From Planktothrix agardhii NIES-204 (GTDB lineage: Bacteria > Cyanobacteriota > Cyanobacteriia > Cyanobacteriales > Microcoleaceae), in the NCBI GenBank assembly GCA_003609755.1, contig AP017991.1, positions 2,125,501 to 2,189,500 on the forward strand: a stretch of DNA of 64,000 nucleotides, in the 5' to 3' direction. The translations under genes and the position numbers were made by a program. Position 1 is the first letter of the stretch, and every line of letters begins with the position of its first letter. This document shows positions 23,651 to 32,769 of the stretch, one piece after another. The notes under the pieces are model-generated. The model was not told the origin of the DNA. It searched no databases and saw only the letters and a program-made list of their open reading frames with translations.

Positions 23651-25390
23651 TTAGGCGGGATAAATTCTTAAACGACGGTTTGGTTCTTCCCCAAAACTAT
23701 TGGATTTCAGACGATAATGTTCTACTAATTCATGCTGCATTTTTCTGACTTGGGAAGACCGAGGCAGTAATTCCACAGGTTGTCCTTTAGGAATCACAAT
23801 TTGTTCCACCGCTAAACGGGCCTCTTCCAAGGCTTCGATTTCATCAGAAGAACCACTGGCCACAAACAAATTCAAATCCGCAATTTCTGGGGTACTGGGA
23901 TCTTCCATTTGTAACAGACGTCGTAGGGCACGGGCAATTTGAGGGTTGTTCGGTGATTTTATCGTATGAATCGGAACTTGACGAGTTTTAGCAACATGGC
24001 GGATTTTGGATTGATTTCTAATATGCGATCGCAACGCTAACACCACATCCGCACTATCAATATCCTTAGTCAAAATCACCGGTAAAGATAACATTTGGAT
24101 CACCTGTTCAATTTGATGACGAGGAACCCCATAGGGATAAATACTTAACGGTGAACCTTCCCCTAGTTTATGAATTAAGGTAAATTCCTCATCGGGAACA
24201 CCAGGGATAACCCCAGAAAAAGACTGTTCCAGTAGTTGTTCAAAATATTGAGATTCTGACGCCGTATTTTCCACAGGTAAAGGCATCATTTTCCCTGAAC
24301 CTCGCAACCCCCGAACAACAGGCATTGTAGCCGCAGGTTCCCGGGATTTCATCGTTGAGCGTTTAGGACTGGTAATGGGGTTAACGGGAGTATATCGTTC
24401 TTCAAAAACTTCAACTTCACCCGCATCATTCATAGTTCTGATTTGCAAAATCGGCTGCATTCCGCGTAACAGATGATCAATCGTAGTCGCTACAGATTCA
24501 TGTACAACCCACCGTTGCTGTTCCAACATTTCCACCGCCACATCAAAGGTCGGAGGGGCTTTACGCTCCAATACCGTCTTTTGAGAACCCCGACGTCGAG
24601 CTTCCTCATCCCCTAAAGTCACCGCTTGAATTCCCCCAATCAAATCGGCAAGGGTGGGGTTTTTCATCAAGTTTTCAATCCGATTACCGTGGGCTGTACC
24701 AATCAACTGTACCCCCCGTTCGGCAATGGTTCGCGCCGCTAAAGCCTCCAGTTCTGTGCCAATTTCATCAATCACAATCACCTCTGGCATATGGTTCTCC
24801 ACCGCCTCAATCATGACTTGATGTTGCAGTTCAGGACGAGCCACCTGCATCCGACGCGCCCGGCCAATGGCAGGATGGGGGATATCTCCATCCCCAGCAA
24901 TTTCGTTGGAGGTATCAATAATGACTACTCGTTTTTCCAGTTCATCCGCTAACACACGGGTAATTTCTCGCAATGCCGTGGTTTTTCCCACTCCTGGACG
25001 ACCCAGCAAAAGGAGCGATTGACCCGTTTCCACCAAATCTCGAATCATGCCAATCTTACCAAAGATGGCTCGACCCACCCGACAGGTTAAACCAATCACC
25101 TTTCCCGTCCGGTTGCGAATTGCGCTAATTCGATGTAAAGTTTGCTCAATCCCAGCCCGGTTATCCCCGCTAAATTCCCCAATCTGCACAATACAATGTT
25201 CCAGATCGTCCAAGGAGACAGGGATAGTCGAGAGATATTCGGCTTTGGACGGAAAACGAGCCTCTGGAAGACGCCCCAAATCCATCACAATCTCAATCAG
25301 ACTATCTCGTTGGGGATGCTGTTGCAAATTCTGCCGAATCTCATCAGGAACAATGGAGAGTAATTTGTTCAGGTCGTCTGTAATTTGCAT
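23651..25390 (-). CDS. Ycf45-like R3H-domain AAA ATPase
   Basis: Taking the ATG at 25390 (MQITDDLNKLLSIVPDEIRQ) gives 579 residues; the 23 upstream codons to 25459 are repeat-derived and rejected. The ATPase domain has Walker A GRPGVGKTT (130-138) and Walker B EVIVIDEIGTELEALAA, and resembles SpoIIIAA/PilT-type ATPases (TIAERGVQLIGTAHGNRIENL). The C-terminus has an R3H single-strand nucleic-acid-binding motif (RKMQHELVEHYRL). This is the cyanobacterial and plastid Ycf45 architecture; its precise role is not established. It lies between ldpA and the che cluster on the same strand, flanked on both sides by dispersed repeats. Confidence 0.88.
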   Translation of the reverse strand: MQITDDLNKLLSIVPDEIRQNLQQHPQRDSLIEIVMDLGRLPEARFPSKAEYLSTIPVSLDDLEHCIVQIGEFSGDNRAGIEQTLHRISAIRNRTGKVIGLTCRVGRAIFGKIGMIRDLVETGQSLLLLGRPGVGKTTALREITRVLADELEKRVVIIDTSNEIAGDGDIPHPAIGRARRMQVARPELQHQVMIEAVENHMPEVIVIDEIGTELEALAARTIAERGVQLIGTAHGNRIENLMKNPTLADLIGGIQAVTLGDEEARRRGSQKTVLERKAPPTFDVAVEMLEQQRWVVHESVATTIDHLLRGMQPILQIRTMNDAGEVEVFEERYTPVNPITSPKRSTMKSREPAATMPVVRGLRGSGKMMPLPVENTASESQYFEQLLEQSFSGVIPGVPDEEFTLIHKLGEGSPLSIYPYGVPRHQIEQVIQMLSLPVILTKDIDSADVVLALRSHIRNQSKIRHVAKTRQVPIHTIKSPNNPQIARALRRLLQMEDPSTPEIADLNLFVASGSSDEIEALEEARLAVEQIVIPKGQPVELLPRSSQVRKMQHELVEHYRLKSNSFGEEPNRRLRIYPA

Positions 25391-25396
25391 ACTCTT

Positions 25397-25533
25397 ATCA
25401 TTTATCAGTAAATAGCTATCAGTTATCAATGATGAATCAGTTATGATTTCAGCAGTCATTTATGAATTTTTTATCAGCAAAACTTTTTATTTTATTCACC
25501 GATAACTGATTAATGATCGCCGATAACTGATTT
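25397..25533. repeat. Dispersed repeat block between ldpA and the Ycf45-like gene
   Basis: The left part, ATTTATCAGTAAATAGCTATC then AGTTATCAATGATGAATCAGTTAT, and the right part, CGATAACTGATTAATGATC then GCCGATAACTGATTT, are the same repeat family in diverged form, enclosing an AT-rich centre. The right arm reaches into the last codons of ldpA (KSVIGDH, stop). The left arm ends just before the Ycf45-like start codon at 25390. Confidence 0.65.
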
Positions 25534-26775
25534 AATCTGGGAGACAAGGGTTGAGGCTTTACCGACCACTTGCCAGAGCAACTCCGGGTTAGCTTCCAGT
25601 ACAGATAGGCTAGGGCGCGTCTCGACGGAAGAAAGCGTCTTCTTCTGACTCAAAGGTTGAGATCCTTCAATGAAGGTTTCCTGCCGTTGAAAACTATCCC
25701 TTTGAGGTTCGGTCGTGGATCGGGATTCCAACTGTTCCAACAGGGGTGACAACAGAACACGGGCATAGCTACCATATCCAACACCCGCCACCCGATGACC
25801 ATAATTAACTGACCTTAACTGTTTTCCACCGATGGTCTGAGTTTGTTGATCAGGATTTGGAAAAACGGGGTTAAGCACAGGATCATCTATAACTGTTGAC
25901 TGTAAAAGCCCAAGGGATTTGAGCTTGGCTACAGTATAATCGTTTGTGCCACCCGCAAGCTGTACATATCCAGGTAAATTTGCCGCCAAAATTTTTTGGC
26001 ACAGTTTCACACTTGCCAAGGTTGTCCCCGCCCCAATATCCCCACTCATCGGTCGGCCATCGGTTTGCCAAATTAAGGGACAATTCAGGGGTAGGATCAT
26101 TTCAGATAAGGTTTTCAGATAGTTGACTACCCCCTCCCCATCCGGGCAGCTAATTGCCACCAGTTTGAGTTTTTCCAAATAGGGTTGGATACTATTCCAG
26201 AGTCGTTGAAAGTCTTTTTCCCGTCCCACTTGGGTATGAATTTCTAAGGCATCTATCCCAGTTTGTAATACCAGGGGAGCAATCTGATCGGGGCGAAAAA
26301 CATAAGACCGAGCATCAATCAAATCCACTGGACAGATGGAAATACAGCGTCCGCAGCCATAGCATAGTTCATCTATGACACCAGATTTTAGGGGGGAAAA
26401 TGCGATCGCTCCCGTAGGACAAACCGTTTCACAGGGTCGCCAACAACTTTCAGGACAAACGGTCGCCTCAAACTGCGCCTTCCGAAAATGCGGATCTTCA
26501 CCATCATTCAAGCTCACCATTAACCACGGACGATAGCGATAGCCAAATCCCAGGGTTTGGGCCTGTTCACCGAGAAATTCAGCCCGGTTTAAGGCTTCCT
26601 GAGCCACTGTAATCACCGCCGGGTCAGCCGCCACATCAATACAGTCCGCCCCGGCTAAGGTGTAGGCTAAGGTTAAATTTCGGATCGCAGGCAAATGTTG
26701 ATAACTGGCTCCGCAAATGAGTTTGAACCAGTTACCTTGTTGTAAAGCTGTTAAAGGAGAATCATAATTGTTCAC
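25510..26775 (-). CDS. ldpA: LdpA, iron-sulfur light-dependent period (circadian input) protein
   Basis: A 421-residue protein recognised as LdpA. It has MNNYDSPLTALQQGNWFKLI at the N-terminus and two ferredoxin-type 4Fe-4S motifs (ESCWRPCETVCPTGAI and CYGCGRCISICPVDLI at about 113-155). A TIM-barrel-like C-terminal region follows (QTDGRPMSGDIGAG, VQLAGGTNDYTVAKLKSLGL). In Synechococcus elongatus LdpA senses redox state and modulates circadian period. Its placement upstream of ndhN, next to the ribosomal operon, follows a common cyanobacterial arrangement. The final residues (KSVIGDH) coincide with a dispersed repeat, suggesting a recently altered C-terminus. Confidence 0.93.
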   Translation of the reverse strand: MNNYDSPLTALQQGNWFKLICGASYQHLPAIRNLTLAYTLAGADCIDVAADPAVITVAQEALNRAEFLGEQAQTLGFGYRYRPWLMVSLNDGEDPHFRKAQFEATVCPESCWRPCETVCPTGAIAFSPLKSGVIDELCYGCGRCISICPVDLIDARSYVFRPDQIAPLVLQTGIDALEIHTQVGREKDFQRLWNSIQPYLEKLKLVAISCPDGEGVVNYLKTLSEMILPLNCPLIWQTDGRPMSGDIGAGTTLASVKLCQKILAANLPGYVQLAGGTNDYTVAKLKSLGLLQSTVIDDPVLNPVFPNPDQQTQTIGGKQLRSVNYGHRVAGVGYGSYARVLLSPLLEQLESRSTTEPQRDSFQRQETFIEGSQPLSQKKTLSSVETRPSLSVLEANPELLWQVVGKASTLVSQIKSVIGDH

Positions 26776-26915
26776 ACTTTCTATGGTGACACAAGAATCA
26801 GCGTTTTAGAATCATCTTTTAATTGATTAATCAGATGGTTTTTGTTAAAAAAATTAAGTTGGGTATTTACCCAACTCATTCGGCTTAAAATCAACCTCAA
26901 AATTAATAACAGTGT

Positions 26916-27392
26916 TCAAGCCGCAACATTTACATCCTTGAGCGGTGTCCATTGGACGACTCGCGCTCCACCCATTTCCACCACCAATTTGACCCGAGGT
27001 TCTTGTTGGGGTAGCTGAGTTAGAAACGTTATCTCTTGACTCGACAAAATATGACCTTCAATAATCCACAGCACTAAACCTTTCGATTTGGGTGGAAGTT
27101 GCTCTAACTGGGTATTTAAAATCGGAGGAACATAATAAACATCCCCAACAGCCGCTTCATTCCCACTGCTTTTTTTACCTAAATGAGCAGGACGAACCCC
27201 ATGCACCCCGGTTAAATAAGCCGATAAATCTCCTAAACCCCGTGCAGATAGGTTATAGGTTGTATATCCATTCGCCCGCAACCGACGACGATACCGTCCT
27301 TCAAACCCCCCTTCCAGGGGAACATACATTCCTAATGCCTTGTATGTTTCCAAATCTCTAATCAGCTTGCTTCCTGTTGTAATCAGTGCCAT
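26916..27392 (-). CDS. ndhN: NAD(P)H-quinone oxidoreductase (NDH-1) subunit N
   Basis: A 158-residue protein matching cyanobacterial/plant NdhN throughout: MALITTGSKLIRDLETYKAL, GFEGRYRRRLRANGYTTYNL, SARGLGDLSAYLTGVHGVRP, LVLWIIEGHILSSQEI. NdhN is an oxygenic-photosynthesis-specific subunit of the membrane-attached hydrophilic arm of NDH-1, which takes part in cyclic electron flow and respiration. Its presence is strong evidence for a cyanobacterial host. It is transcribed away from the ribosomal superoperon, and 140 nt separate it from ldpA downstream. Confidence 0.97.
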   Translation of the reverse strand: MALITTGSKLIRDLETYKALGMYVPLEGGFEGRYRRRLRANGYTTYNLSARGLGDLSAYLTGVHGVRPAHLGKKSSGNEAAVGDVYYVPPILNTQLEQLPPKSKGLVLWIIEGHILSSQEITFLTQLPQQEPRVKLVVEMGGARVVQWTPLKDVNVAA

Positions 27393-27480
27393 AACTTGGT
27401 GATTAACCTCTTAACTGCATCTTGCTCAATCTCTGCTTGAGATATTTTGACACAATTTTGATCAGAATCCCAATGGGTTA

Positions 27481-27509
27481 TTGACAGATTGTTAAAATTA
27501 CCCTACAAT
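27481..27509 (+). promoter_or_regulatory. Sigma70-type promoter of the ribosomal superoperon
   Basis: TTGACA at 27481-27486 and TACAAT at 27504-27509 are separated by exactly 17 nt: a perfect -35 box and a 5/6 -10 box. It lies in the 616-nt gap between divergent ndhN and rplC, oriented toward rplC. If used, it would start transcription near 27516, leaving a leader of about 490 nt. Confidence 0.7.
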
Positions 27510-27515
27510 TAAAAA

Positions 27516-28008
27516 TTGTCGCTAATCGGTCAAATACTGTTAGCTTCTAAAATACCAAATTTCAGAGGCTGTGAGGACATCGCGTTAACGGTGTTCACCC
27601 CAAAGAAGTCAGGAGTTAGGAGTAGAGCAGTTAAGCCGAATCCGCAAGGAAACAGCAACCGACTGACCTTAAACTCTAAACAAATTCGGCGCGAGCCAAG
27701 AGATCTGCAGAGGGTTTGAGATACATCAGCAAAGGATACTGAGTAGCTTGCTGCTCAAGTCCGGGCGACATAAGTGCATTATTGAGGGCAATCCTCGATT
27801 TGCAAACAGCTTAGAACTTGTTAATAGCCTGAAACTGTTCTAAATTCCCCAGGGTTTATCCTGCTTAAACGGTAGGAGATGACCTTGGCGTGTTTAAACA
27901 TCTACAAGCCATTTTAGCAAATGTCTTGTTCATCTGTTGCAAGCGGATTCTTCCTTAAAGTCGATCCGAATCTTATTTGTAATGCTTAGAAAAGAGAGGC
28001 TAGTTTAA
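27516..28008 (+). promoter_or_regulatory. Long 5' leader of the rplC operon with short hairpins
   Basis: No protein frame in this stretch looks real. Several short stems can be drawn, for example ATTGAGG/CCTCGAT (about 27781-27799) and GAGTAGC/GCTGCTC (about 27741-27756). The length is unusual for a plain 5' UTR and suggests post-transcriptional control, for instance by a ribosomal protein, or a small RNA. I could not match it to a known riboswitch or r-protein leader. An AAGAGAGG sequence upstream of the GTG at 28009 may serve as ribosome-binding site. Confidence 0.4.
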
Positions 28009-28698
28009 GTGTCTGTAGGTATCCTCGGCACAAAGGTCGGTATGACCCAAATCTTTGAAGCGGAAAGCGGGAAAGCTATTCCTGTCACCGTCATTCAAGC
28101 TGGGCCTTGCATCGTGACCCAGATTAAAACCAAACAAACCGACGGCTACACAGCTATCCAACTAGGATACGGTGAAGTTCCTGATAACAAACGCAAGCTT
28201 AATACAAAAAAAACTCCCGACAAAGAGGTCAATAAGTATCTCAGCAATGCGGAACAAGGACATTTAGCCAAATCCGGCGGCACCTGTGTACGTCACCTGA
28301 AAGAATATCGGGTCAGCGAACCCGAATCTTTTCAATTAGGCCAACAACTCAAAGCTGATATTTTCACCCAGGGACAACTGGTGGATGTCAGTGGAACCAG
28401 TATGGGTCGTGGCTTCTCCGGTTATCAAAAACGGCATAACTTCAAACGAGGCCCCATGGCCCACGGTTCCAAAAACCATCGTCAACCCGGTTCGATCGGC
28501 CCTGGAACCACTCCTGGCCGTGTTTACCCTGGAAAACGCATGGCCGGACATTATGGAGCCAGCCAAGTGACCACACGCAAATTAATCGTTGTGCGTATCG
28601 ATCCTGAACGTAACCTCCTGTTAGTCAAAGGAGCGGTTCCTGGCAAGCCCGGTGGTTTGTTAAGCATCGCCCCAGCTAATATCGTCGGTGGTAAGTAG
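28009..28698 (+). CDS. rplC: 50S ribosomal protein L3
   Basis: The 229-residue protein starts at GTG 28009 ([20 protein letters not shown]). Core L3 motifs are intact: [14 protein letters not shown]-like segment [20 protein letters not shown], then [20 protein letters not shown] and [14 protein letters not shown], the region reaching toward the peptidyl-transferase centre. L3 nucleates 50S assembly. It is the first gene of this superoperon; rpsJ (S10), first in E. coli, is elsewhere, as is usual in cyanobacteria. Confidence 0.98.
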   Translation: MSVGILGTKVGMTQIFEAESGKAIPVTVIQAGPCIVTQIKTKQTDGYTAIQLGYGEVPDNKRKLNTKKTPDKEVNKYLSNAEQGHLAKSGGTCVRHLKEYRVSEPESFQLGQQLKADIFTQGQLVDVSGTSMGRGFSGYQKRHNFKRGPMAHGSKNHRQPGSIGPGTTPGRVYPGKRMAGHYGASQVTTRKLIVVRIDPERNLLLVKGAVPGKPGGLLSIAPANIVGGK

Positions 28699-28712
28699 TC
28701 AAGGAGATAACT

Positions 28713-29351
28713 ATGGTTGATTGTGTAGTCCGAAATTGGCAGGGTGAAAGCGTTGGACAAGCAACCCTTGATCTGAAAGTCGCATCCCCCGAAAATGCCA
28801 GTCATATTGTTCATAGAGCCGTAGTCCGGCAACTAGCCAATGCTCGTCAAGGCACAGCTTGCACCAAAACCCGTGCGGAAGTTCGGGGGGGCGGTCGCAA
28901 ACCTTGGCGTCAAAAAGGCACAGGTCGCGCTAGAGCCGGTTCTATTCGTTCTCCCCTATGGCGAGGGGGCGGGGTGATCTTTGGGCCAAAACCCAGGGAC
29001 TATTCCCAGAAAATGAATCGCAAAGAAAGACAGTTAGCCCTACGCACCGCCTTTCAAAGCCGGGCTGAGGATTTAATTGTGGTAGAAGACTTTGCAGATC
29101 AGTTTTCTCAGCCGAAAACCAAAGATCTAGTATCGGCGATGACCCGTTGGGGAATTGAACCCGATTCAAAAGTCCTCTTGGTACTGTCAGAGAAACAACC
29201 GAATATTTATCTGTCCGGTCGCAATATTCCTAGATTGAGAATGTGCTTGTCCGATAGCTTAAACGTTTATGACGTCCTAGCTGCTGACACAATTGTAACA
29301 ACTGCTGCTGCCCTAGCCAAAATTCAGGAGGTTTACGGAGATGCAACATGA
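28713..29351 (+). CDS. rplD: 50S ribosomal protein L4
   Basis: A 212-residue L4 with the long tunnel-lining loop ([40 protein letters not shown]). AAGGAG at 28701-28706 is an ideal ribosome-binding site 6 nt before the ATG. In E. coli, L4 autoregulates the S10 operon; whether it does so here through the long rplC leader is unknown. The gene's last 11 nt overlap the start of rplW, so the two are translationally coupled. Confidence 0.98.
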   Translation: MVDCVVRNWQGESVGQATLDLKVASPENASHIVHRAVVRQLANARQGTACTKTRAEVRGGGRKPWRQKGTGRARAGSIRSPLWRGGGVIFGPKPRDYSQKMNRKERQLALRTAFQSRAEDLIVVEDFADQFSQPKTKDLVSAMTRWGIEPDSKVLLVLSEKQPNIYLSGRNIPRLRMCLSDSLNVYDVLAADTIVTTAAALAKIQEVYGDAT

Positions 29352-29646
29352 TCCCGGCGATCTGATTGATTTGGTGAAGCGTCCGATTGTCACAGAAAAA
29401 GCCACGAGGTTAATGGAAATCAATCAGTTCACCTTTGATGTTGATCGGCACGCAACTAAGCCGATGATCAAACAAGCTATTGAACTGTTATTCCCCGTGA
29501 AAGTCAAAGCTGTTAATACCCATATTCCGCCTCGTAAACGTCGTCGGGTCGGTAAATTTGTGGGATTTAAAACAGGCTACAAACGGGCAATTATTACCCT
29601 AGAGGATGGGGAGCCTTTGCGGAAAGTCTTGTTCCCAGGGGTGTAG
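29341..29646 (+). CDS. rplW: 50S ribosomal protein L23
   Basis: A 101-residue L23 ([39 protein letters not shown]). It lies at the polypeptide exit site, docking trigger factor and SRP. It starts inside rplD, with AGGAGG at 29326-29331 embedded in the rplD coding sequence. A dispersed repeat of about 105 nt follows before rplB. Confidence 0.97.
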   Translation: MQHDPGDLIDLVKRPIVTEKATRLMEINQFTFDVDRHATKPMIKQAIELLFPVKVKAVNTHIPPRKRRRVGKFVGFKTGYKRAIITLEDGEPLRKVLFPGV

Positions 29647-29647
29647 A

Positions 29648-29753
29648 GTCAGTTGTTGGTAATCAGTAAACAGTAAATATTGTAAGAATTAAACATTAAA
29701 TCTTGCATTTTCTCTTGACTGATAACTGATAACTGATAACTGATTACTGATTA
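29648..29753. repeat. Dispersed repeat block between rplW and rplB
   Basis: The left arm, AGTTGTTGGTAATCAGTAAA then CAGTAAATA, and the right arm, made of tandem CTGATAACTGATAACTGA units ending GATTACTGATTA, are partly complementary around an AT-rich middle. The array ends 14 nt before the rplB ATG, so it occupies nearly the whole intergenic gap. Confidence 0.8.
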
Positions 29754-29767
29754 GTAAGGATTACATA

Positions 29768-30631
29768 ATGGGAATTCGTTCATACCGACCCTATACTCCC
29801 GGTACTCGCCAACACACTGTTTCCGACTTTGCAGAAATTACCCGCTCTGAACCGGAACGTTCCTTAACAACTTCCAAACACCGGGACAAGGGAAGAAACA
29901 ACCGAGGCGTGATTACCTGCCGTCATCGGGGTGGCGGACACAAAAAGCTGTATCGAATTGTTGATTTTCGTCGGGATAAGCACGAAATCCTCGCTAAAGT
30001 CGCGGAGATTGAGTACGATCCCAACCGCAATGCTCGAATTGCCCTGGTGTATTACACCGATGGCGAAAAGCGTTACATCCTGCATCCGTTAGGACTCAAA
30101 GTCGGAACCATGATTGTTTCTGGCCCAGAAGCTCCGATCGAGATCGGGAATGCCCTGCCCTTATCGAAAATTCCGTTAGGGACAGACGTGCATAACGTCG
30201 AGTTGATTCCCGGTAAAGGGGGACAAATCGTTCGAGCCGCCGGGACTACAGCCCAAGTCCTAGCGAAAGAAGGGGACTATGTGACCCTGAAGTTACCTTC
30301 GGGGGAACAACGCAAAATCCCAGCTAAGTGCTACGCCACCATTGGACAGGTTGGTAATATTGATGCTCGCAACATCAGTATCGGGAAAGCCGGTCGTAAG
30401 CGTTGGAAAGGTCGTCGTCCTGAAGTTCGCGGTAGTGTCATGAACCCGGTGGATCACCCCCATGGTGGTGGTGAAGGACGCGCTCCTATCGGTCGTTCTG
30501 GCCCTGTTACTCCTTGGGGTAAACCCGCCCTAGGTGCGAAGACTCGGAACAAGAAAAAACGCAGTACCGCTTTGATTGTTCGTCGTCGTCGGAAGTCCTC
30601 GAAACGGGGTAAAGGTGGACGGCAAACTTAA
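29768..30631 (+). CDS. rplB: 50S ribosomal protein L2
   Basis: A full-length 287-residue L2 with the OB-fold and SH3-like RNA-binding regions and the C-terminal [11 protein letters not shown] segment ([20 protein letters not shown]) whose histidine lies near the peptidyl-transferase centre. The ATG is preceded by GTAAGGATTACATA. It is the most conserved gene of the operon and helps place the organism among cyanobacteria ([20 protein letters not shown] opening). Confidence 0.98.
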   Translation: MGIRSYRPYTPGTRQHTVSDFAEITRSEPERSLTTSKHRDKGRNNRGVITCRHRGGGHKKLYRIVDFRRDKHEILAKVAEIEYDPNRNARIALVYYTDGEKRYILHPLGLKVGTMIVSGPEAPIEIGNALPLSKIPLGTDVHNVELIPGKGGQIVRAAGTTAQVLAKEGDYVTLKLPSGEQRKIPAKCYATIGQVGNIDARNISIGKAGRKRWKGRRPEVRGSVMNPVDHPHGGGEGRAPIGRSGPVTPWGKPALGAKTRNKKKRSTALIVRRRRKSSKRGKGGRQT

Positions 30632-30636
30632 TCGGG

Positions 30637-30680
30637 TTGTCAGTTGGCGGTTGACAGTTCCTTCGGTCAACAGTCAACAC
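30637..30680. repeat. Short dispersed-repeat hairpin between rplB and rpsS
   Basis: TTGTCAGTTGGCGGTTGACAG then TTCCTTCGGTCAACAGTCAAC; GTTGAC at 30650-30655 pairs with GTCAAC at 30666-30671, and the flanks extend the pairing. It is a short member of the CAGT repeat family, placed 5 nt after the rplB stop codon. Confidence 0.6.
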
Positions 30681-30718
30681 TGCAAAACCTTGACACCTTA
30701 ACGGTTAATAAATTAACT

Positions 30719-30997
30719 ATGTCTCGTTCACTTAAAAAAGGCCCTTTTGTGGCGGATCATCTCCTGAGCAAAGTTGAAAAACTCAATGCCAAAGGAGAAA
30801 AACAGGTGATTAAAACCTGGTCAAGAGCATCGACGATTATTCCTCAAATGGTGGGTCATACGATCGCTGTCCATAACGGTAGACAACACGTTCCCGTGTT
30901 TCTGACGGAGCAAATGGTCGGTCATAAATTAGGAGAATTTGCTCCAACTCGTACTTTCCGAGGCCACGCCAAAAGTGACAAAAAAGCCCGCCGTTAA
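30719..30997 (+). CDS. rpsS: 30S ribosomal protein S19
   Basis: A 92-residue S19 starting at ATG 30719 ([20 protein letters not shown]). An in-frame start at 30644 would add 25 residues translated from the preceding repeat and is rejected. The conserved [20 protein letters not shown] and [19 protein letters not shown] segments, contacting 16S rRNA in the head, are present. Confidence 0.97.
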   Translation: MSRSLKKGPFVADHLLSKVEKLNAKGEKQVIKTWSRASTIIPQMVGHTIAVHNGRQHVPVFLTEQMVGHKLGEFAPTRTFRGHAKSDKKARR

Positions 30998-30999
30998 AA

Positions 31000-31036
31000 G
31001 TTAACAGTCGATATTATTTCACTGGTAACTGATGAT
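31000..31036. repeat. Diverged dispersed repeat between rpsS and rplV
   Basis: TTAACAGTCGATATTATTTC followed by ACTGGTAACTGATGATGC is a shortened, diverged copy of the CAGT...ACTG inverted repeat. It begins immediately after the rpsS stop codon. Confidence 0.5.
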
Positions 31037-31066
31037 GCGGATACATAATGACTGACATGATGAACT

Positions 31067-31423
31067 ATGGCTATAGATACTAGCGCCGAGGTGAAGGCGA
31101 TCGCTCGTTACATTCGGATGTCACCTCATAAAGTAAGACGAGTCCTGGATCAGATTCGAGGACGATCCTACCGTGAAGCCTTGATTATTTTGGAATTCAT
31201 GCCCTATCGGTCTTGTGAGCCAATTCTCAAAGTTTTACGCTCTGCGGTTGCTAACGCAGAACACAATTCTGGTTTAGATCCTGCCAGTTTAGTGATTTCC
31301 CAGGCTTACGCCGATCAAGGGCCAACCATTAAACGGTTTAGACCTCGCGCCCAGGGTCGTGCCTACCAAATTAGAAAGCCGACTTGTCATATTGTGGTTG
31401 CCGTAGCTCCAGCCACGGAGTAG
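31067..31423 (+). CDS. rplV: 50S ribosomal protein L22
   Basis: A 118-residue L22 ([39 protein letters not shown]). The long beta-hairpin that reaches the exit tunnel, the usual site of macrolide resistance changes, has the standard sequence [20 protein letters not shown]. Nothing is odd. The ATG at 31067 is the only sensible start. Confidence 0.97.
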   Translation: MAIDTSAEVKAIARYIRMSPHKVRRVLDQIRGRSYREALIILEFMPYRSCEPILKVLRSAVANAEHNSGLDPASLVISQAYADQGPTIKRFRPRAQGRAYQIRKPTCHIVVAVAPATE

Positions 31424-31489
31424 GGAACAGTAATCAGCAAAAAGCGCGAGTAGGACATTCTAAACTCTTTTCTAAAAAAGAATTGAAAC

Positions 31490-32218
31490 ATGGGACAAAA
31501 AATTAATCCTATTGGGTTTCGGTTAGGAATTACCCAAGAACATCGATCTCGTTGGTTTGCCGATTCCAAACAGTATCCTGAACTGTTGCAGGAAGACCAT
31601 ACAATTCGGGAGTATGTTCGCAAGGAATTGAGCAATGCCGGAATTTCCAAAGTCAGAATTGAACGCAAAGCCGATCAAGTTGACCTAGAAATTCATACCG
31701 CCAGACCGGGTGTGGTCGTAGGTCGTGGGGGGGCAGGAATTGAAACCCTGCGTGTGGGCCTCCAGAAAAAACTCGGCAATAATCGCCAAATTCGGATCAA
31801 CGTGGTGGAAGTTGCCAAAGTTGATGCGGACGCCACCTTAATTGCCGAGTATATCGCCCAACAACTAGAAAAACGGGTTTCCTTCCGTCGTGTAGTCCGT
31901 CAAGCCATTACTCGGGCACAGAAAGCCGGAATTGAAGGCATCAAAATTCAGGTCAGTGGTCGGTTAAATGGGGCAGAAATCGCTCGGACTGAATGGACTC
32001 GGGAAGGGAGAGTACCTTTGCATACCCTCCGCGCTGATATTGACTACGCCTACTGCACGGCGCTGACAATCTACGGCATTCTCGGCGTTAAAGTTTGGGT
32101 TTTTAAGGGCGAAATTATCCCAGGACAAGAGGAATTAGCGAATTCTCCGACCAGTCAACCCCGTCGGAATCGTCAACCTCGTCGTCAAAAATATGACGAC
32201 CGTTCTAACGAAGGATAA
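31490..32218 (+). CDS. rpsC: 30S ribosomal protein S3
   Basis: A 242-residue S3 with an N-terminal type II KH domain ([20 protein letters not shown]), then [20 protein letters not shown] and the C-terminal [15 protein letters not shown]-type region ([20 protein letters not shown]). It lines the mRNA entry channel. The C-terminal tail ([14 protein letters not shown]) is basic and low-complexity, as in other cyanobacteria. Confidence 0.98.
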   Translation: MGQKINPIGFRLGITQEHRSRWFADSKQYPELLQEDHTIREYVRKELSNAGISKVRIERKADQVDLEIHTARPGVVVGRGGAGIETLRVGLQKKLGNNRQIRINVVEVAKVDADATLIAEYIAQQLEKRVSFRRVVRQAITRAQKAGIEGIKIQVSGRLNGAEIARTEWTREGRVPLHTLRADIDYAYCTALTIYGILGVKVWVFKGEIIPGQEELANSPTSQPRRNRQPRRQKYDDRSNEG

Positions 32219-32221
32219 AAA

Positions 32222-32258
32222 GATTGTTGTCTGTTATCTATTTACTGATAACTGATAA
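32222..32258. repeat. Diverged dispersed repeat between rpsC and rplP
   Basis: ATTGTTGTCTGTTATCTATT and TACTGATAACTGATAATGCGG form a short copy of the repeat family directly after the rpsC stop codon. The copy after rpsS also ends in a GATGCGG-type sequence, suggesting the two share an origin. Confidence 0.45.
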
Positions 32259-32293
32259 TGCGGATAGGTGAATACTGATTATCGGATTCGATC

Positions 32294-32719
32294 ATGTTAA
32301 GTCCCAGAAGAACAAAATTCCGCAAACAACAGCGTGGTCGCATGAGAGGTCAAGCGACCCGGGGTAATGATCTAAATTTCGGTGATTTCGCACTGCAAGC
32401 TTTAGAACCCTGTTGGATTACCTCTCGCCAAATCGAAGCAGCCCGTCGAGCCATGACTCGCTATATTCGTCGGGGTGGAAAGATTTGGATTCGGATTTTC
32501 CCCGATAAGCCCGTAACCATGAGAGCCGCTGAAACCCGGATGGGTTCTGGTAAAGGTGCTCCTGAGTATTGGGTGGCTGTGGTTAAACCCGGTCGAGTAT
32601 TATTTGAAATTGCCGGAGTTACCGAAGAAATTGCCCGGGAAGCGATGCGGTTAGCGGCGTTTAAATTGCCGATTAAAACCAAATTTATTGCCCGTCCCGT
32701 TGACGAAGAAGCTCAATAA
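32294..32719 (+). CDS. rplP: 50S ribosomal protein L16
   Basis: A 141-residue L16 ([20 protein letters not shown]). The conserved [20 protein letters not shown] and [20 protein letters not shown] are present; this protein supports A-site tRNA binding and is the target region for orthosomycin antibiotics. Standard length. A 20-bp perfect palindrome lies a few nucleotides after its stop. Confidence 0.97.
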   Translation: MLSPRRTKFRKQQRGRMRGQATRGNDLNFGDFALQALEPCWITSRQIEAARRAMTRYIRRGGKIWIRIFPDKPVTMRAAETRMGSGKGAPEYWVAVVKPGRVLFEIAGVTEEIAREAMRLAAFKLPIKTKFIARPVDEEAQ

Positions 32720-32726
32720 AAGTGCT

Positions 32727-32746
32727 GTTAACCGTTAACGGTTAAC
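32727..32746. repeat. 20-bp perfect palindrome between rplP and rpmC
   Basis: GTTAACCGTTAACGGTTAAC reads identically on both strands. It lies 7 nt after the rplP stop and about 23 nt before rpmC, and is flanked by AGTGCT and TGTCAAT, consistent with a collapsed member of the dispersed repeat family. A protein-binding operator inside the operon is less likely but not excluded. Confidence 0.7.
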
Positions 32747-32769
32747 TGTCAATCCCACAGGACTTTGTT

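Noticed and set aside
25391-25459. Upstream start for the Ycf45-like ATPase
   Set aside because: The 23 extra residues come from repeat sequence; the ATG at 25390 starts the conserved region.
27516-27719. 67-codon plus-strand frame in the rplC leader
   Set aside because: No ribosome-binding site, no family resemblance and an atypical composition; the region fits an untranslated leader better.
30644-30718. Upstream in-frame extension of rpsS
   Set aside because: The added 25 residues are a translation of the dispersed repeat; conserved S19 begins at 30719.
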